Shown one piece after another: positions 26,010 to 34,119 of a DNA stretch of 64,000 nucleotides; position 1 is the stretch's first letter, and each line of letters begins with the position of its first letter. The notes below the pieces were generated by a model. The model was not told the origin of the DNA, did not search any database, and was given only the letters and a program-made list of their open reading frames with translations. The stretch comes from Chitinophaga costaii (GTDB lineage: Bacteria; Bacteroidota; Bacteroidia; Chitinophagales; Chitinophagaceae), in contig NZ_FMAR01000004.1 of the NCBI RefSeq assembly GCF_900094705.1, forward strand, positions 124,001-188,000, in the 5' to 3' direction. The position numbers and the translations under genes are program-made.

Positions 26010-29000
26010 ATGTCGTCAATTATACGGCTATTCGCCATCCTTCTCCTGAGTGTAGCAGGTTTTATGCCGACTTTGCATGCTCAAACCCAGGAGAAGAGCT
26101 ACATTTTCGATGCATATGGGGTGAACGAGGGCCTATCCCAAAGTACCGTTTACAATATCATACAGGACGACCAGGGCTTCCTCTGGATTGCTACGCGCGA
26201 TGGGATCAACCGTTTCGATGGGTATGATTTCAATGAATACCGTTATAATCCCAGTGTAGGCGACGAGTTGCGCCATGGCGCGGGCGACCTGGTACACCGG
26301 GCTGCAAATGGTGGCCGTGCCGTTATCAACCGGTTTGATCTCAAAGGATATAAGCAATACCTGTTTTTCAACAATAGCCGCCACCAGTTATTGGTATCCC
26401 ATAACTGCGGCATTTCCCTGTACGACAAATACCGCAACTCTTTCCGGGAAGTATTTCATGATACCACTAATGTAAACGAAACGGAGCGCGATTTTCTCCG
26501 CAAGTTTGTGATACTGGGCGAAGACACCGCTACCAGGGAGTTATTTATATGGCGTCCTGCTTTGGGCCTCTATGTACTGAACGATTCCAGCTACTCGGTG
26601 AAAAAAATAGTGATGTATCCCCGTGGATTCACCCAGGATCATCTGCCTGAATCTGTCGTAAAAGACGGCACCACCATCTGGATGAACCGCCTCCGGGGAG
26701 AGTTGCTAGCTATGGATACCCGCAGTGCCAGGATACTTACCTATTGCGTGCCTACCATTGGGGATAACACCGTGATGCGCAGCCTGAACCGCGATTCGCT
26801 GCTGATTGTAAGCGAAGGGCATATCACCATTTTCAACAAACGCTTAAACCGGTATACCGACCTGGCCTACAATATTCACAACGTGTTTAATCAACCCTTC
26901 ATTCCCCAGGTGTTGGAAATGGATCATGCTGGCAATGTGTGGATAGGCGGCAACGACGGTGTGCTGGTATACAACGTAGCGCAGCATGCTATTGTGCAGC
27001 ACATTGTGACGTTTAACACCTTTGAGAACCGTTCCCTCAATAACGTAAATTACTTGTACCGCGATGCGGCAGACAACATGTGGGTAGGTACGGATGGAGA
27101 CGGCATCAAGAAATATTCCCCGCATAGAAAAGTATTTAATCAATACCGTTCGCCTTACATTACCCACAACATGGTAAAGGCCATTTACAAACACGATGAT
27201 GGCCGCCTGTTTGTAGGCATGATGTTCGACGGGTTGGATATTTATGCGCCAGACGGGCATTTTGTGGAGCGTATTTCCAACGAAACTTCGCCCGGCTTTT
27301 TCCCGGCAGACAATTTGAGTGCCATGTGCCGGGAGGATGAAAATCATATCTGGTTTCATTTCCAGCGCATGCATATTGGATTGTTCGAGGTGAATACAAA
27401 AAAATATGTAGACCTCACCAATAAGATAAACGAGCTAGGCCTGCCTGCGCAACACAGTGATTGGCCATTTGTGTTTAAGCGGCCCAATGGAGAGGTATAT
27501 TTTAACGATGGTGAATACCTGCTGAAATTTACCGAGGAGGCAGGGGAGTATAAGGCTGCTATCGTGCACCAGTTTGTGCATGAAAGTCTGACCTGTTTTT
27601 TTGAGGACTATGAGGGTAATCAATATGCAGGTACTAAAGCATCGTTGTATGTAAAAGATGGCGCTTTGGGCAACTGGCGCACCATTCCGCTGCCTTCCGG
27701 TACTGTGGTGAAGTCTATCAATAAAAACGCGCACAAACAATTGCTGGTAGCGACAAACCGGGGTCTTTTTATCCTGGATCAGCAATACTTTATTCAGCAG
27801 CATTACAACAGCTTCGACAATCCTTCTTTGGTGAATGATTTTCTTTACGGTGTATTGCTAGACGACAAAGACCGTGTATGGGTAAGCCACAACAAAGGCC
27901 TGTCTGTGATCAATACCGTGACCAATGAAATTTATACCTACACCCATGTAGATGGGTTGCAGAGTAATGAATTTAATACCGGAGCTTATTTTAAATCTTT
28001 AGATGGTGAACTTTTCTTTGGTGGCATTCGTGGTGTCAATGGCTTCTATCCGAAGAATTTTAAGAACAATCCTTTTGTACCTAATGTAATCATCAAATCC
28101 CTTGAAGTGCTGGATCGGCCTTACGATTCAGACACGGCGGTGTCATTGCTCAAACACATTGAACTTCCTTACAACCAGAATACCATTGCTATCGAATATG
28201 TGCCATTGGAATTTACCAACCCGCTCAAAAATTCCATGCAGTACATGCTGGAAGGGGCAGACGACGACTGGGTGGAAGCTGGCACCTTTAAGATGGCGCG
28301 TTATACAAATTTGCGGCCCGGCAACTATGTTTTTAAGGTAAGAGCTTCCAACAATGACGATATCTGGAGTGGCACCTCCACCTCGCTGGAAATTGTGATC
28401 CGCGTGCCTTTCTGGCAAACGCTGTGGTTCCGTTTCCTGTTGTTATTATTACTATTGGGCATTGCATATTATTTTTCCACTTTATACCTCGATTATAAGA
28501 TCCGTCATGAAAAGCTGAAGTTGGAAAAAGAGCAGGCGGTAGACCAGGAGCGCGCCCGCATTTCCAGCGATATGCACGACGATTTGGGTTCGGGGCTGAG
28601 TACCATCCGGTTGCTCAGCGAGATTGCCAAGCGAAAAATCCACGACCCATCGCAGACCAAGGAAATAGAACGTATTTCTGAGGCGGCGGGCGAGCTGGTA
28701 GACAAAATGGGTGAAATTATCTGGGCCATGAATTCCAGCAACGATTCGCTGGAGAACCTTATAGCTTATATGCGCAGTTTCGTGGCAGACTTCCTGGAAC
28801 ATGCGCACATTGAACATGCATTTTACATTCCCGAAAGCATTCCTGACATTAAACTGAGTGGTGGTACCCGTCGCAATATTTACCTGGCGGTAAAAGAATC
28901 GGTCAACAATGTGATGAAGCATGCGCAGGCTACGGAAGTAATCATTGAGCTAAAGATTGAAGACAGTAAAATGACCATCCTCATTCGGGATAATGGCAGG

Positions 29001-29138
29001 GGGTTTGATCCTGAAAAGGTGCGCCTCTTTGGCAACGGTCTCAAGAATATACAAAAGCGCATGCAAGCGGTCGGTGGTTATGCCGACATTTCTACCAATA
29101 AGGGTACTACTGTGCTGTTAGATATACCGCTAAATTAG
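26010..29138 (+). CDS. Propeller-domain sensor histidine kinase (reg_prop/Y_Y_Y)
   Basis: The 1042-aa protein has a signal peptide ending LHAQ (about residue 25). A large periplasmic sensor follows with two-component-regulator propeller repeats (GLSQSTVYNIIQDDQGFLWIATRDG, NMWVGTDGDGIKKY) and a Y_Y_Y domain (NPLKNSMQYMLEGADDDW). One membrane helix lies near residues 804-826. The cytoplasmic HisKA_3 domain has phospho-acceptor His856 in DMHDDLGSG, and the HATPase_c domain has RDNGRGFD. The NarL-type regulator gene next door is the likely partner. These sensors often respond to sugars in Bacteroidota; no PUL adjoins this one. Confidence 0.92.
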   Translation: MSSIIRLFAILLLSVAGFMPTLHAQTQEKSYIFDAYGVNEGLSQSTVYNIIQDDQGFLWIATRDGINRFDGYDFNEYRYNPSVGDELRHGAGDLVHRAANGGRAVINRFDLKGYKQYLFFNNSRHQLLVSHNCGISLYDKYRNSFREVFHDTTNVNETERDFLRKFVILGEDTATRELFIWRPALGLYVLNDSSYSVKKIVMYPRGFTQDHLPESVVKDGTTIWMNRLRGELLAMDTRSARILTYCVPTIGDNTVMRSLNRDSLLIVSEGHITIFNKRLNRYTDLAYNIHNVFNQPFIPQVLEMDHAGNVWIGGNDGVLVYNVAQHAIVQHIVTFNTFENRSLNNVNYLYRDAADNMWVGTDGDGIKKYSPHRKVFNQYRSPYITHNMVKAIYKHDDGRLFVGMMFDGLDIYAPDGHFVERISNETSPGFFPADNLSAMCREDENHIWFHFQRMHIGLFEVNTKKYVDLTNKINELGLPAQHSDWPFVFKRPNGEVYFNDGEYLLKFTEEAGEYKAAIVHQFVHESLTCFFEDYEGNQYAGTKASLYVKDGALGNWRTIPLPSGTVVKSINKNAHKQLLVATNRGLFILDQQYFIQQHYNSFDNPSLVNDFLYGVLLDDKDRVWVSHNKGLSVINTVTNEIYTYTHVDGLQSNEFNTGAYFKSLDGELFFGGIRGVNGFYPKNFKNNPFVPNVIIKSLEVLDRPYDSDTAVSLLKHIELPYNQNTIAIEYVPLEFTNPLKNSMQYMLEGADDDWVEAGTFKMARYTNLRPGNYVFKVRASNNDDIWSGTSTSLEIVIRVPFWQTLWFRFLLLLLLLGIAYYFSTLYLDYKIRHEKLKLEKEQAVDQERARISSDMHDDLGSGLSTIRLLSEIAKRKIHDPSQTKEIERISEAAGELVDKMGEIIWAMNSSNDSLENLIAYMRSFVADFLEHAHIEHAFYIPESIPDIKLSGGTRRNIYLAVKESVNNVMKHAQATEVIIELKIEDSKMTILIRDNGRGFDPEKVRLFGNGLKNIQKRMQAVGGYADISTNKGTTVLLDIPLN

Positions 29139-29221
29139 ACTACATTCGCTATAAGAATTTAGCCCAATTGAACCAATTAAATACAATGACTGTTTATTCA
29201 AAAAAGAAGTCCCAGGGATCC

Positions 29222-29854
29222 ATGGATATTATATCAGTGGCCATTGTGGAAGATAACCATGATATTCGAACTGCCATGGAATTGCTAATAAACGGTTCAG
29301 AAGGGTATGCCTGTGTAGGCGCCTTCAACAATGGAGAGACCGCAGTAGAGCAAATTCCGGCCTTGCTGCCCAATGTGGTATTGATGGATTTCAACCTGCC
29401 GGGTGGCATGAATGGCATTGAATGCATTGCGAGACTGAAAGGAGAATTTCAGGACATGCAATTCATGATGCTCACCGTTTACGAAGATGATGAGAAAATC
29501 TTTCAAGCGCTGGAGGCCGGCGCCAGTGGATATATTTTGAAAAAAACCAGCCCCGGCGAACTCCTGGAGGCGATCATGGAAGTGCACCATGGCGGCTCGC
29601 CCATGAGCAGCCAGATAGCCCGCAGGGTAGTGGCATATTTTCAGAAACAAGCCAAACCAAATCCTGCCCTGGAAGCGCTGACCAGCCGTGAGAAAGAAAT
29701 ACTGGATCAGTTGTCCAAGGGTTTTCTTTACAAAGAGATCGCCAGCAATCTGTTTATCAGCATTGAAACGGTGAGAAGACATGTGCACAACATTTATGAG
29801 AAACTGCACGTAAGGAGCAGGACCGACGCGGTGAACAAATACTATAACCGGTAA
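29222..29854 (+). CDS. NarL/LuxR-type response regulator
   Basis: From ATG 29222 the protein is 210 aa; ATG 29186 would add 12 residues before the receiver. The receiver domain has the acidic pair ED in VAIVEDNHD and phospho-acceptor Asp56 in VLMDFNLP, with conserved Thr and Lys in MMLTVYE and LKKTSPGE. The C-terminal LuxR-type helix-turn-helix reads LTSREKEILDQLSKG and SIETVRRHVHNIYEKL. It probably receives phosphate from the adjacent HisKA_3 kinase and binds DNA; target genes are unknown. Confidence 0.92.
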   Translation: MDIISVAIVEDNHDIRTAMELLINGSEGYACVGAFNNGETAVEQIPALLPNVVLMDFNLPGGMNGIECIARLKGEFQDMQFMMLTVYEDDEKIFQALEAGASGYILKKTSPGELLEAIMEVHHGGSPMSSQIARRVVAYFQKQAKPNPALEALTSREKEILDQLSKGFLYKEIASNLFISIETVRRHVHNIYEKLHVRSRTDAVNKYYNR

Positions 29855-29880
29855 TCATTCCGGAAAAATAATACAGACGA

Positions 29881-29909
29881 AAAAGCGAGGTAATTGCCTC
29901 GCTTTTTTA
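29881..29909 (+). terminator. Terminator after the response regulator
   Basis: AAAAGCGAGG pairs perfectly with CCTCGCTTTT around a 6-nt loop, followed by Ts. Confidence 0.9.
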
Positions 29910-29923
29910 TTGGGGTAAAGTGT

Positions 29924-29959
29924 AAAAAAGAATGACACCGCACCGGGACGGGGTCATTC
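29924..29959 (-). terminator. Minus-strand terminator for the small-ORF unit
   Basis: GAATGAC (29930-29936) pairs with GTCATTC (29953-29959), and on the minus strand the hairpin runs into TTTTTT. It lies 60 nt beyond the stop of the 41-aa ORF, marking the end of a leftward transcript. Confidence 0.65.
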
Positions 29960-30019
29960 CTTTTCGTGTAGGAAAGGTGAAAATTCGGCGCCGGAAACCG
30001 GCCAAGAAGAAGGTGGACG

Positions 30020-30145
30020 CTAGTATTTACGTACAGGTGCTTTCCTGAGTTGCAACCTACGGAGATACTGATTTGCCAGGTGAACGCATAGAACCATGGC
30101 TGCAATGAGCAGGCAGGCCAGTTTAAACAACAGACCAAATTTCAT
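30020..30145 (-). CDS. Small single-helix membrane peptide (41 aa)
   Basis: A minus-strand ATG opens 41 codons: MKFGLLFKLACLLIAAMVLC then VHLANQYLRRLQLRKAPVRKY. There is an N-terminal hydrophobic helix and a strongly basic C-terminal tail of six or more Arg/Lys. A terminator in the same direction lies 60 nt downstream, and a second small membrane ORF lies 65 nt upstream on the same strand. Function unknown; the cationic tail could bind membrane surface or RNA. Confidence 0.55.
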   Translation of the reverse strand: MKFGLLFKLACLLIAAMVLCVHLANQYLRRLQLRKAPVRKY

Positions 30146-30210
30146 AAGAATCGGATTTATATTAGGATATGGTTTACAAAAAGTAAAAAGGGAAATCATG
30201 CAGCAAACTC

Positions 30211-30360
30211 CTAGCGCAACATCTGCCAGGATTCGAATTTCTGCACTAATTTGACGAAGGTATGGTTAATGCGTTGCATAGACTGCTGTTCTCTCCGGAT
30301 GAGGAGGAAAATAACGGTCAATGGTGCGGAAAACAACAGGAAGTATAACAATGATTGCAT
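30211..30360 (-). CDS. Small single-helix membrane peptide (49 aa)
   Basis: A minus-strand ATG opens 49 codons: MQSLLYFLLFSAPLTVIFLL, then IRREQQSMQRINHTFVKLVQ and KFESWQMLR. It has an N-terminal helix and an amphipathic basic tail. It appears to head a two-peptide unit with the 41-aa frame, ending at the terminator at 29924-29959. An upstream TATATTTA (one mismatch to the -7 box) may be the promoter. It resembles no family I can name. Confidence 0.5.
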   Translation of the reverse strand: MQSLLYFLLFSAPLTVIFLLIRREQQSMQRINHTFVKLVQKFESWQMLR

Positions 30361-30618
30361 AGGATAAAGGTTTTATAGTTAGGTTAAGTTCGTTAAAATC
30401 AGTCAGGGATAGTGTTGAGTAAATATAGTAATTATTTTAAATAAAATAAATTTTATATAATTATTTTTTGAATAATTATGTAAAATGCCCCTGCTTCTTG
30501 GGTTTTCTTATACAAATTGGTGAATAATACAGCAGATTAGCGAAAAAGAATTAACATAGAGAATATTTATATATTATTTTAGGCAGGCGTAGCAGTTATA
30601 CCGGTGAATAACTTAAAC
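30361..30618. other. AT-rich non-coding gap
   Basis: The stretch is very AT-rich, with poly-A/T runs near 30420-30480. I see no gene; it separates the small-ORF unit from the parE promoter. Confidence 0.5.
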
Positions 30619-30648
30619 TTGGCAAATACCGGCAAACTATTATTTTTG
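30619..30648 (+). promoter_or_regulatory. Consensus promoter of parE
   Basis: TTG (30619-30621), a 19-nt spacer and TATTTTTG (30641-30648) match the Bacteroidota consensus fully. The leader to ATG 30747 is about 95 nt. Confidence 0.7.
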
Positions 30649-30746
30649 CCAATAAGCGGGTTTTGCTAAAAGTTTTAGTAAGTTGCCGCTGCAAGAATGG
30701 AGTGTGCGGGTATTCCCATTCAATAGAAACTGGAATTTAAGTAGTT

Positions 30747-32657
30747 ATGGCAAATACGGACAATAAAGACATGTTTGCATCGTATACTGAAGACTCCATC
30801 CGGTCGTTGGACTGGCGGGAGCATATCCGGCTGCGTCCGGGTATGTATATCGGTAAACTGGGAGATGGATCCAGCATGGACGATGGCATTTATATCCTGA
30901 TTAAAGAGGTGGTAGACAACTGTATTGACGAGCACACGATGGGGTATGGTAAGCAGGTGGAAATTAAAGTGACGGAACACAATGTGACGGTGCGCGATTA
31001 TGGCCGGGGCATACCCCTGGGCAAAGTCGTGGATGTAGTAAGTAAGATAAACACTGGTGCGAAGTACGACAGCAAAGCCTTCCAGAAATCGGTGGGGCTG
31101 AATGGGGTAGGTACCAAGGCGGTGAATGCCCTGTCTTCCTACTTTAAAGTACAATCTATCCGTGAAGGGCGTACCCGTATCGCGGAATTTGAGCGGGGCG
31201 TACTTTCTAAAGAGCATAAAGAGGTAGCTACTTCCGAGCCAAACGGTACAATGGTTACATTTGTGCCAGACGATACCGTGTTCAAGAACTACCGTTATAT
31301 TCCGGAATACCTGGAAACCCAGATATGGAACTATTGCTATTTGAATGCGGGGTTAACCATTTTGTTTAACGGCACAAAATATATCTCTAAAAATGGCCTG
31401 CTGGACCTGCTGAAACGCCAGACTACCGAAGAGGAGTTGCGTTATCCCATTATTCATTTGCGGGGAGAAGATATTGAAGTGGCCATTACCCACGAAAATG
31501 CCTATGGTGAAGAATATTATTCCTTCGTAAACGGGCAGCATACCACCCAGGGCGGTACCCACCTGGCGGCTTTCCGGGAGGCTTATGTAAAAACCATCCG
31601 CGACTTTTACAAAAAAGACTACGACGCTACCGATATCCGCGCCAGCATTTGTGCAGCGGTGTCGGTGCGTGTGCAGGAGCCAGTGTTTGAATCGCAGACT
31701 AAGACCAAACTGGGTTCTATGACGGTATCAGAAGGGGGGCAGTCGATGAAGGCCTTCGTGCTGGACTTCCTTTCCAAACACCTGGATGATTACCTGCACC
31801 GCAATCCTTCTACGGCCGATGCATTGAAAAAACGCATAGAGCAAAGCGAGCGCGAACGCAAGGAACTGGCCGGTATTAAAAAACTAGCCAATGAGCGTGC
31901 AAAAAAAGCTAACCTGCATAACCGCAAACTGCGGGATTGCCGTTTTCATTTAAATGATGAACTGAGCGGCAAGGACAAGGATATACAGGAAATGAAACGC
32001 CGGGAAACTACCCTCTTTATTACTGAAGGCGATTCTGCAAGTGGCTCCATCACCAAATCGCGGAACGTGGAAAACCAGGCAGTGTTTAGCCTGCGTGGTA
32101 AGCCTTTGAACTGTTATGGGCTTACCAAGAAGATTGTGTATGAGAACGAAGAATTTAACCTGCTACAGCATGCCCTCAATATTGAAGAAGGCCTGGATGA
32201 CCTGCGCTATAACAATATTGTAATTGCCACTGATGCCGATGTGGATGGTATGCATATTCGCCTGCTGCTGCTTACGTTTTTCCTGCAATTTTTCCCTGAC
32301 CTGGTGAAAAACGGACATGTATTTATATTGGAAACACCGCTTTTCCGCGTGCGGAACAAGCAGCAAACCATTTACTGCTATGATGAAAGTGAAAAACAAG
32401 CAGCGGTGAAGAAGCTAGGAGGCAAGCCTGAGATCACCCGTTTTAAAGGATTGGGAGAGATTTCACCGGATGAATTTGGCCGTTTCATTGGCGCAGATAT
32501 GAAGAAAGATCCGATCATTTTATCCAAGGACGTACATATCCAGAAACTGCTGGAATACTACATGGGCAAAAATACCCAGACCCGCCAAGAGTTTATCATT
32601 GGCAACCTGCGGTATGAAAAAGACCTGATCGATGAGGAAACCCCGGCAGAGGCATAG
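30747..32657 (+). CDS. parE: DNA topoisomerase IV subunit B
   Basis: The 636-aa protein is a type IIA topoisomerase ATPase subunit. The GHKL ATPase has [20 protein letters not shown] and [13 protein letters not shown]. The TOPRIM domain has EGDSASG (Glu427, Asp429) and [10 protein letters not shown]. The opening [20 protein letters not shown] and the length point to the ParE-type subunit of Bacteroidota rather than GyrB. With ParC it decatenates chromosomes. parC lies 1.5 kb downstream, separated by two small genes; a terminator-like hairpin follows parE. Confidence 0.92.
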   Translation: MANTDNKDMFASYTEDSIRSLDWREHIRLRPGMYIGKLGDGSSMDDGIYILIKEVVDNCIDEHTMGYGKQVEIKVTEHNVTVRDYGRGIPLGKVVDVVSKINTGAKYDSKAFQKSVGLNGVGTKAVNALSSYFKVQSIREGRTRIAEFERGVLSKEHKEVATSEPNGTMVTFVPDDTVFKNYRYIPEYLETQIWNYCYLNAGLTILFNGTKYISKNGLLDLLKRQTTEEELRYPIIHLRGEDIEVAITHENAYGEEYYSFVNGQHTTQGGTHLAAFREAYVKTIRDFYKKDYDATDIRASICAAVSVRVQEPVFESQTKTKLGSMTVSEGGQSMKAFVLDFLSKHLDDYLHRNPSTADALKKRIEQSERERKELAGIKKLANERAKKANLHNRKLRDCRFHLNDELSGKDKDIQEMKRRETTLFITEGDSASGSITKSRNVENQAVFSLRGKPLNCYGLTKKIVYENEEFNLLQHALNIEEGLDDLRYNNIVIATDADVDGMHIRLLLLTFFLQFFPDLVKNGHVFILETPLFRVRNKQQTIYCYDESEKQAAVKKLGGKPEITRFKGLGEISPDEFGRFIGADMKKDPIILSKDVHIQKLLEYYMGKNTQTRQEFIIGNLRYEKDLIDEETPAEA

Positions 32658-32686
32658 GGATTTGGTGAAGATTGTAAGGCCTTCTT

Positions 32687-32723
32687 TTCCTGTCAGGGAA
32701 TACAAAGGCAGGAAGTTTTTTTT
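32687..32723 (+). terminator. Probable terminator after parE
   Basis: TTCCTG pairs with CAGGAA across a 16-nt loop and is followed by eight Ts. The stem is short, so some read-through into the DUF1835 gene is plausible. Confidence 0.55.
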
Positions 32724-32775
32724 ATTTAAATTCCATCAAAGACCGGTTGGTTTTGATGTTTTGTAATTGACATAC

Positions 32776-33657
32776 ATGCATATAGTATTTGGAGCATCTT
32801 CGGTAACGGCTTTATCTGCGGCTTTTGAGCTGGATAATAGTCTTCAGTCGGAAATCCTGTGTTTTGAGGACGACTTGTCTGTAGGGCCGCTGTTCATTCT
32901 GGATACCCGGGATGGCCAGCAGGCCCGCCAGCAGTGGTGGGATCAAGTAAACGATGTAACTCCACCGCCTGTACCCGTGGAGCATCCCAATTTATCGCCG
33001 GTACCGGCGGGCCTTACGCCCCTGGCAGACCTGCCACAGGATGTACTGCTGTTCAAGGAGCTAAAAGCCTTACTTAAGGCCGATCCGGAACTGCAATTGT
33101 TTATCTGGGCAGGGCAGAATGCCCGGGATGTTAGCGGTTATTTTTGGCTGGTGAACCAGTTGTACGACTTTGCTGGCCGCGTACAGATCATTTATCTGAA
33201 CAACCTTCCTTTCCTGAATGAAAAGGGCAACTTATTTTATCCTACCCACCTGAGCCAGATACTGCCCAAGGAGTTTGTGAAGGCCAAAAAGCTGGCCCGT
33301 CCTGTATCGCTGGCGGAATTTGAACTGGATGGCGACGAATGGAAAAGGCTGATGAATGAAAATGCCGGCGTACGCCTGTTGGAAGGCGGCAAAAAACTGA
33401 AAGGCGAAACCGTTTCCTTCTACGACAAAGACCTGGTGGCGATCGTGGGTAAGGAGTCTATGAAAGCCAATAAAGTGGTGAGCCAGTTGATCAGCAAGCT
33501 GAAATACCCGGTGGCAGAGGCTTTCCTGGTATGGCGCTTAAAAGAGTTGGTGAAACAGGGTATCCTGGAAAGTAAAGGGGAGTTTAAATCCCTCAAAGAT
33601 TTTGAAGTGCAGGTGCCGGGGGCAGTAACCTCCGCGCCGGAAAATGCTGAAGTATGA
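32776..33657 (+). CDS. DUF1835 domain protein
   Basis: Starting at ATG 32776 (a TTG three codons upstream is in frame) the protein is 293 aa. The N-terminus HIVFGASSVTALSAAFEL and CFEDDLSVGPL match DUF1835, and the C-terminal part resembles the DUF3658 companion domain (MKANKVVSQLISKLKYPVAEAFLVWRL). It is cytoplasmic and of unknown function. Its stop overlaps the next start (ATGA), so the cupin gene is translationally coupled to it. Both sit between parE and parC. Confidence 0.82.
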   Translation: MHIVFGASSVTALSAAFELDNSLQSEILCFEDDLSVGPLFILDTRDGQQARQQWWDQVNDVTPPPVPVEHPNLSPVPAGLTPLADLPQDVLLFKELKALLKADPELQLFIWAGQNARDVSGYFWLVNQLYDFAGRVQIIYLNNLPFLNEKGNLFYPTHLSQILPKEFVKAKKLARPVSLAEFELDGDEWKRLMNENAGVRLLEGGKKLKGETVSFYDKDLVAIVGKESMKANKVVSQLISKLKYPVAEAFLVWRLKELVKQGILESKGEFKSLKDFEVQVPGAVTSAPENAEV

Positions 33658-34043
33658 TCAAAGTAACTGCCTTACACCTCACTGGCAAAGACGACCGGGG
33701 CGAAAATTATACCTTGGAAAGCTTTCGTACAGGTGAGTTTATCCTGTGTTACCGCAAGGCTGGCAGCAGCAGCGGGCAGCACTATCATACAGGCAAAAGC
33801 GCCCACAAAGATCCGGAAATACTATTTCTACTGAGCGGGAAAGCGGAATTGCACTGGTGTACACTGGATAATCGCGCTCACCTGGAAGTGCTTACGATCG
33901 AGGCCCCTGCCAGGGTGGAAGTGCCAAAGCTATTGTGGCATCAGTTAATTGCCGTAACGGATTGCAGTTTCCTGGAGTTGAACAGCCTGGCAGATGTACA
34001 GGCAGACTCGGTGAGGATTTGGAAAACGGACTTGTTGAAATAG
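33654..34043 (+). CDS. Small cupin protein
   Basis: A 129-aa single-domain cupin. The metal-binding motif 1 is GSSSGQHYHTGKSAHKDPE and motif 2 has PKLLWHQLIAV. It starts inside the stop of the DUF1835 gene by a 4-nt overlap, so the two are probably co-expressed and may act together. Its substrate is unknown. The parC start follows 76 nt later. Confidence 0.8.
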   Translation: MIKVTALHLTGKDDRGENYTLESFRTGEFILCYRKAGSSSGQHYHTGKSAHKDPEILFLLSGKAELHWCTLDNRAHLEVLTIEAPARVEVPKLLWHQLIAVTDCSFLELNSLADVQADSVRIWKTDLLK

Positions 34044-34119
34044 GCGACACTATGCGCTTTAGTGACACCATCACCCTGGCTGCATATATTCATTGTAAAC
34101 GTAAAGATGCAACATACTC

